A stretch of DNA of 64,000 bases from Enoplolaimus lenunculus (lineage: Eukaryota > Nematoda > Enoplea > Enoplida > Thoracostomopsidae): positions 1 to 64,000 of the forward strand of contig JASANG010001737.1 of NCBI GenBank assembly GCA_030248215.1, given 5' to 3'. The first letter of the stretch is position 1; the number at the start of each line of letters is the position of its first letter. Positions 59,008 through 64,000 of this stretch are shown one piece after another. Both the position numbers and the translations under genes were made by a program. The notes beneath the pieces are model-generated. The model did no database searches, was not told the origin of the DNA, and was given only the letters and a program-made list of their open reading frames with translations.

Positions 59008-59755
59008 CATATAAGACTAATGTTTGCAATTTGTATTATTCGCACTTATAAATATATCTTAAGAAAATTTTCGCCATAAACAGAAACGTAGAAGTTAATT
59101 CAGCGTTCGAAATCCTTTAATGTAACGAATAACATTTTGCTATTTTATCAAAGTACAAATTGCGTTGTCCTGCATAGCATCATATTTAGTGCAATTTTGG
59201 AATATCATGTGATATTTACATAAATTTCACGTGTTATCGTATGACACATGGTTATTTGTATACAATGATCGCTTAAGATCAATGATTTGTAAGCCAATAT
59301 CTTGTGACATTTGCATTTTGTCGCATTCCCCACTATTTAGGCCGCAAAATTTTATGTTGACGTCGAACCATCATCGGGCAAAATGTGTTCCATGCTGCCC
59401 CAGTTATAATGTGAACCCCGAATTATATGTTTCGTTCCCATGACTTAATTTATACATCGGCTCAGTTTCGTAACTATTAGCACTGCCAGAAGATTAAACA
59501 TCTCATCCGGGTTACTTTGTTACATTTTTATTTTTTTAACTTTTTCACAAAACTACACCGCAGTAAAACAATTAACAGCTGTTTTATGTTACATTTAGTC
59601 GAGCGGCATCTTTAATGGATTCACGTTGAGCAATTAATTTTAAATTCTTTTCAGTTTTTGATGTACTGTATGATGTATGGTGACCTGGGTAAGAGAGGGG
59701 CTGATATTTATTTGCCTTTCCAGTTCTTTTGCTCTAAAGCATTTTTGTTCATTGC

Positions 59756-60095
59756 CAGGGTGCAACCGGAGGTGAAAAATGCCGGAGCCGCCGGAGTTCA
59801 ACGAAACTTGCCGGAGCCAGAGGTAAGGCGAAATTTAGTAAAAATGATGGTTAATTAGTTAATCTTAGCCAATATCTGAAAAATGTTGTTAAGTTGTTTG
59901 GTTTCACGCTAATTTTCTGCCAAATTTCGGCAATTCTTTCAAGAAAATTTTGACAAGTCAATCTAAACGCGCTAAACAGATAAATTTAAGAAAATTATGC
60001 AAAATTTTACCACCAAAATTGGCGGAACCTCCGGCAAAAATTCTACCACCCGGAGGCCGATTTTCTGCCGGAGGCAGACCTCCGGTTGTACCCTG
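59756..60095. mobile_element. hAT-like MITE, CCGGAGG variant
   Basis: Left CAGGGTGCAACCGGAGG, right CCTCCGGTTGTACCCTG, with GCCGGAGGC repeats. A further left-end-like fragment (GGTGCAACCGGAAGTG) begins where it ends, so a second copy may have inserted at its edge. Confidence 0.75.
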
Positions 60096-60639
60096 GTGCA
60101 ACCGGAAGTGAAAGTGTCGGACCGGGCGTCCACACAACTTTGCGGCGGTGAAATGAAAGAGGCAGTTTAATTTTTTTTAATTTTAGCTTGGTTTTATAGT
60201 TTTTTCAGAAATCCAGACGATTTTTCCTAAAAATTAATCAAAACTTACAGCCAAGCGCACCAAACCATACAACACAACGTTTACGAGGGAGGTCTTAGAG
60301 TGTCTGTTACTTTTTTGAGCAATCTTGGCCACGCTTCTATTTTGTCTCTGATGGACTTTAATTACAATTTATGGACTTATTCACTACAGTATCTAGATTT
60401 TAGCGGTATTGAAGTTTTGTACCACTTCGCCGACGCACAGAATAGAAATATTTGATCCTTATACAGTAGGAATCGAATTACGATGTAATCTGAGTTAAAA
60501 TAAGTTTACTCAGTTCACACTCCGTTTAATGCCCTATATGCTGTTTATAGTTGAGTGCACATTGGGAGTTTCAGGCTTATGTTTATGCTTACGCTTAGGT
60601 GGAGGGGCCAGTGTTATACTTTAACTGTCCTCCCGTTTT

Positions 60640-61110
60640 TCGAGGGGTCAGCAAAAGGCCCGGAGTGCAACGGTATATTACCAGTTACCACTGCTGCACC
60701 TGACAGCTTCGAACCTCTGTTTTGCAGGAACAGCGGGGCATCTTTGAGCATAAGTTTTCGTTGGGCCGGTATCTGCGTTGGCTGTGACAGCTTGGAGGTT
60801 GTGTTTTCGCTGGGTTGTTCGGAACAGCTTCGATACTTTTCGCTGAATTGAGGGGATAGCTTCGATCTTATGTTTTAGCTGGTTCGGTTGGAACTGCCGG
60901 GGCAGCTGCGAGCGTAGGTCTACACTGGTTCCTAAGTCTGCGCATGAGTTTCAGACTAAGTTTCAGCCTTGTCCCAGGTCGACGCTTATATGTCTGGCTT
61001 AAACCTTACCCTGTGCCTACGGCTATGGCTATAGTTTGATCCTAATCCCAAGCCTAAGTCGAATGTTACGCTTAAAGCCTAGTCCTTAGCCTTAGCTGAA
61101 AAGCTATGCC
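60640..61110. repeat. Degenerate tandem repeats, then TTAGGC-like tract
   Basis: Units around CAGCTTCGA..TTTTCGCTGGTTCGG recur loosely from 60690 to 60930, followed by degenerate AGCCTAAG units. An open frame of about 98 codons from 60555 arises from this and is not called a gene. Confidence 0.5.
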
Positions 61111-61993
61111 TACAACCTAACATAGGCTAACAGTTTCAATTATGGGTGTGAAATGATCAGGGCCCTGTCATGAGAAGCTCAAATATTCAAAAATTGTCAA
61201 AATCCCACCATTTTTAGTAAACACCGGCTGGGGTATGGATAACCGAAAAGACCCAAAAACTGTAACACCGGATGGATAATATTGCAAATTTACATCTATC
61301 ATCGTGAAAACTAGGTCGTTTGCTGTTTCTTATAAAAAATTTTAGGTGGGTAAACATCAACAAATGTTCGCTCACACCTTAAAATTCTTCTACCAGCGGG
61401 TATACGCGTATCAAAAGGTTCTTACCCGGCCCACGTTTACCCGTGGGTAGCGTTGCAGGTCTGTTGTACCTTAACATTATTTACCACTTTTAGAAAGCTG
61501 AAAGCAAAAGAGAATGCTAGTTTGTTGTTTACAATAAATACACAGATGAGATCACACTGTGCAACCGGATGGTCTGTGTCAGGTTCCGACAACAATGAAC
61601 CACCGGTTTCTGTTTTGTGTAAAATTTTTCCGTGTCACCCAGCAGTTTTTTAATAGCAAAATTTTTTCAGATGTTTATAAAAGTTGTATTGTTCAGTGAC
61701 ATTTGAGTTTGTTTATTGAAACTTTATTCCAGTTTTTGTCAAATGCTCGGATTTCGCAAAAAAAGCTCACAATAAGTTTTGACCAACGCTTTGCAGTATT
61801 GTTAAACTTAGAAAATCCAACATCATTTTACTTAAGGTGGCAACCGGATGTGAAAAAAACAGAACCAGAACTGGAAAGCAACCGATTTTGCTGAAAGGTA
61901 AACAAAATTAGACAACTATAAATGACGTTAACTCAGCTAAATTTAACAATCAACCCGTTTTGTCCTGTCAAAAGTTTATTTTGAACATTTTGA

Positions 61994-62131
61994 CAGGAGC
62001 CGCAAGTCGATCTCCTCACCGATACCGGAAGCACCGTTTGTTTTCTGCCGAGTATGGTCTTGGATCCGGCACTATTTCTCACTGCTACGTGTAACCTGCT
62101 TGTTTGCCACCGTTATTGGTGAAAGCAAAAT
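61994..62131 (+). other. Short aspartic-protease-like stretch (DTGS)
   Basis: After an acceptor-like GACAG, one frame reads EPQVDLLTDTGSTVCFLPS, resembling the active-site strand of aspartic proteases. It is too short to tell a retropepsin remnant of an LTR-type element from a host protease exon or chance. No reverse transcriptase, integrase or LTRs were seen nearby. Confidence 0.2.
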
Positions 62132-62639
62132 TATATCTCTCTACACCTACAATAATGATTTATACACCATACAGCGCTCAGGGTAACTAAATGCACGTGA
62201 TATTCACGTTTATATTGTCGATACAGGACATTTTCAGTACACATGTCCTTGTAGCAAAGTGCATGAGTACCAATGAGTATTGGTAGTCTATGTATGCCGT
62301 GCTGAATCATGGTTGATTAAATAGGTGTATACAGTTTGTAGCTATTACATAGAGCTTTTGGTAGGTTTACGAGCTGGAATTATGTCGGTAGCGCGTGGTT
62401 AGGCGTCTAGCGTTTAGTTTTTGTGTTTTTCAGGTTTAAAAATCCGTTTTGCCAGCGAAGTTATAGTTTTCAATATTTCCTGACATCAACTTTCCAGTTA
62501 TATGAAATTTTGTCCGAAACCAGGAAACCACACTTGTGAATATTTGTTTGGTTGTAATAAAAGCTAATAGACAGTTTTGTTCTGGATGATACCCATCGTT
62601 TCTTGTATTCAAATTTCATAGAATATTAAGCTGCATTTT

Positions 62640-63130
62640 AGCAACTCGTCCGTCCGTTTGTCCGAAAAGAATCTCAGGAGCCGCTGAACCGATTTTGATA
62701 AACTTTTTTGTTTGGAAGCCTGTTATCCTGGGGTGTGAATCTCACATTGGTGTTTTAAAATATTAAACCGTTTGTTAGCTACAGGCTAATTTGCATAATT
62801 CGTTAAGCCTAAATTGGGACTACTTTAGATATTTCACTAATTATTACGGTTACAAGCAATCTAATTTTACCAATAAAGGGATTTTGGGCGCGCGGAATCT
62901 AAATAAATTGTCTACATACCTACAGAAACGATAAATTCTGTAGTTATCTAATAGCTACTTTGCATATTTGATAAGCCTAAATTAGGGCTTTGCAATATTT
63001 CACTAATATTTCGGGTTACTGAAGGATTTTTGGGTGCGAAGGATCTGAATAAATTATTCAAAAACCTCCAAACCCGATAAATGAATAGTTAGCTAATAAG
63101 TAATTTGCATATATGCTTAATTGCTTTTCG
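62640..63130. repeat. Degenerate tandem repeat, about 150-bp period
   Basis: Three diverged units sharing TTTGCATA..T..TAAGCCTAAATT, ATTTCACTAAT and AATCTAAATAAATT, preceded by CGTCCGTCCGTTTGTCCG. No ORF. Confidence 0.55.
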
Positions 63131-63194
63131 CTCAATACATGTAGTCCCATTACGACTGGTACACTTATATAGCGTTTTCTAAGTAGGACGGTCA

Positions 63195-63795
63195 CACCGT
63201 TACGTTATAACTTGGGCAACCTGGAACACGTTTTGTCTCTATAACAATCGGGGCTAACATTTATCTGCACGTTAATCTGCTGTCAAATTTTGAAACTTGA
63301 GTTGTTTGCTATCCTGATGTGACGTTTACTGTTCATACTGCAAGTACTTATATGATATTCGAAATATTGGCTGCAATATTATGAAATGTTTGACAGTGTC
63401 TGGAAGTGGAACGTTGTGGTAAGCTAGCCTGAATGCCATGTAAACGTTATATATGATGCTAAACTTTGATATTTGAATTTGTTATTCGAAAAATATTTAT
63501 CGAAAATTTCCGTCAAAAACAGGAACATAGGAGCTAATTCAGTATTCGAAATCATTTAGTCTTACGTCAACTAAACTTTCACTATTTTATTAACTGTCTA
63601 CACTTTGTCCTGCATACTATCATGTGATATTTATCAGAATTTTGGAATAAACTCGAGAACAATGATTTGCAAGCCACTGTCATTTGGCATTCACATTTTG
63701 TTGTTCATACCCACCATTTAGATTATATTTTATGTTGACGTCGCATCAACGTAGGCACATGTTGCGAACTGCCCCAATTATAACTTGAATACCAC
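63195..63795. repeat. Diverged duplicate of 58375-59430
   Basis: Shared blocks in the same order: GCTATCCTGATGTGAC, TTCGAAATC.TTTA, TTGTCCTGCATA, CATGTGATATTTA, AATGATTTG.AAGCCA and ATTTTATGTTGACGTCG. The duplicate lacks the CCGG MITE found in the first copy. Confidence 0.8.
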
Positions 63796-64000
63796 CACCA
63801 CCACATCACCGTTTATCCATTGAATCCAGGATTTTAGATTTGAATCAAGGGTAGACAGACTTGATTTTGGGGAACATGTTCATTCTGCCGCTACATCGCA
63901 TACTCCTGCATCATTTAATATCCAAATTTGAATTTTTAAAAAATTCGTTTTTAAAGCCCCAAGGTTTCCCCTTTTATACCTTTCGACTGAGCTTGGTAAG

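Overview
The window is animal nuclear DNA: AT-rich, with interrupted genes, GT-AG introns mostly of 0.4 to 2.8 kb, and very many short non-autonomous DNA transposons. There are no operons, bacterial-type genes or long transposon ORFs. I placed two intron-rich host genes completely enough to list their exons. Both are typical invertebrate-animal genes. Their divergence and style would fit a tunicate such as an ascidian with expanded introns, but that is a guess; the sequence only shows 'metazoan'.

Minus strand, 5.5-28.4 kb: an AMPA-type ionotropic glutamate receptor. I traced 19 coding exons, from a signal peptide (28378) to just after the fourth membrane segment (5536), giving 920 residues with every intron phase consistent. 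The final exon for the cytoplasmic tail was not found with confidence. The pore carries histidine where other AMPA subunits have the Q/R-site glutamine or arginine. One exon sits exactly where the vertebrate flip/flop cassettes lie.

Plus strand, 43.9-58.2 kb: a membrane acyltransferase of the NRF-6 ('nose resistant to fluoxetine') family. It has 15 exons and 749 residues from signal peptide to stop, all phases consistent. The two genes are head to head, about 15.5 kb apart. I see no direct functional link between them.

The rest (1-5.5, 28.4-43.9 and 58.2-64 kb, plus the introns) is a mosaic of repeats. It holds hAT-like MITEs with 8-bp target duplications; two MITE families with cores of degenerate TTAGGC repeats; a TTAA-bounded family carrying a tRNA-like box A/box B segment; palindromic foldback elements; minisatellites of 31, 34, 36 and 38 bp; AAT and TA microsatellites; and tRNA-derived repeats. 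Many elements lie within 60 bp of receptor splice sites. A diverged duplicate of the acyltransferase 3' flank occurs at 63.2-63.8 kb, with a MITE in only one copy. A few orphan open frames (16.85, 31.5, 35.0 and 62.0 kb) could not be assigned.
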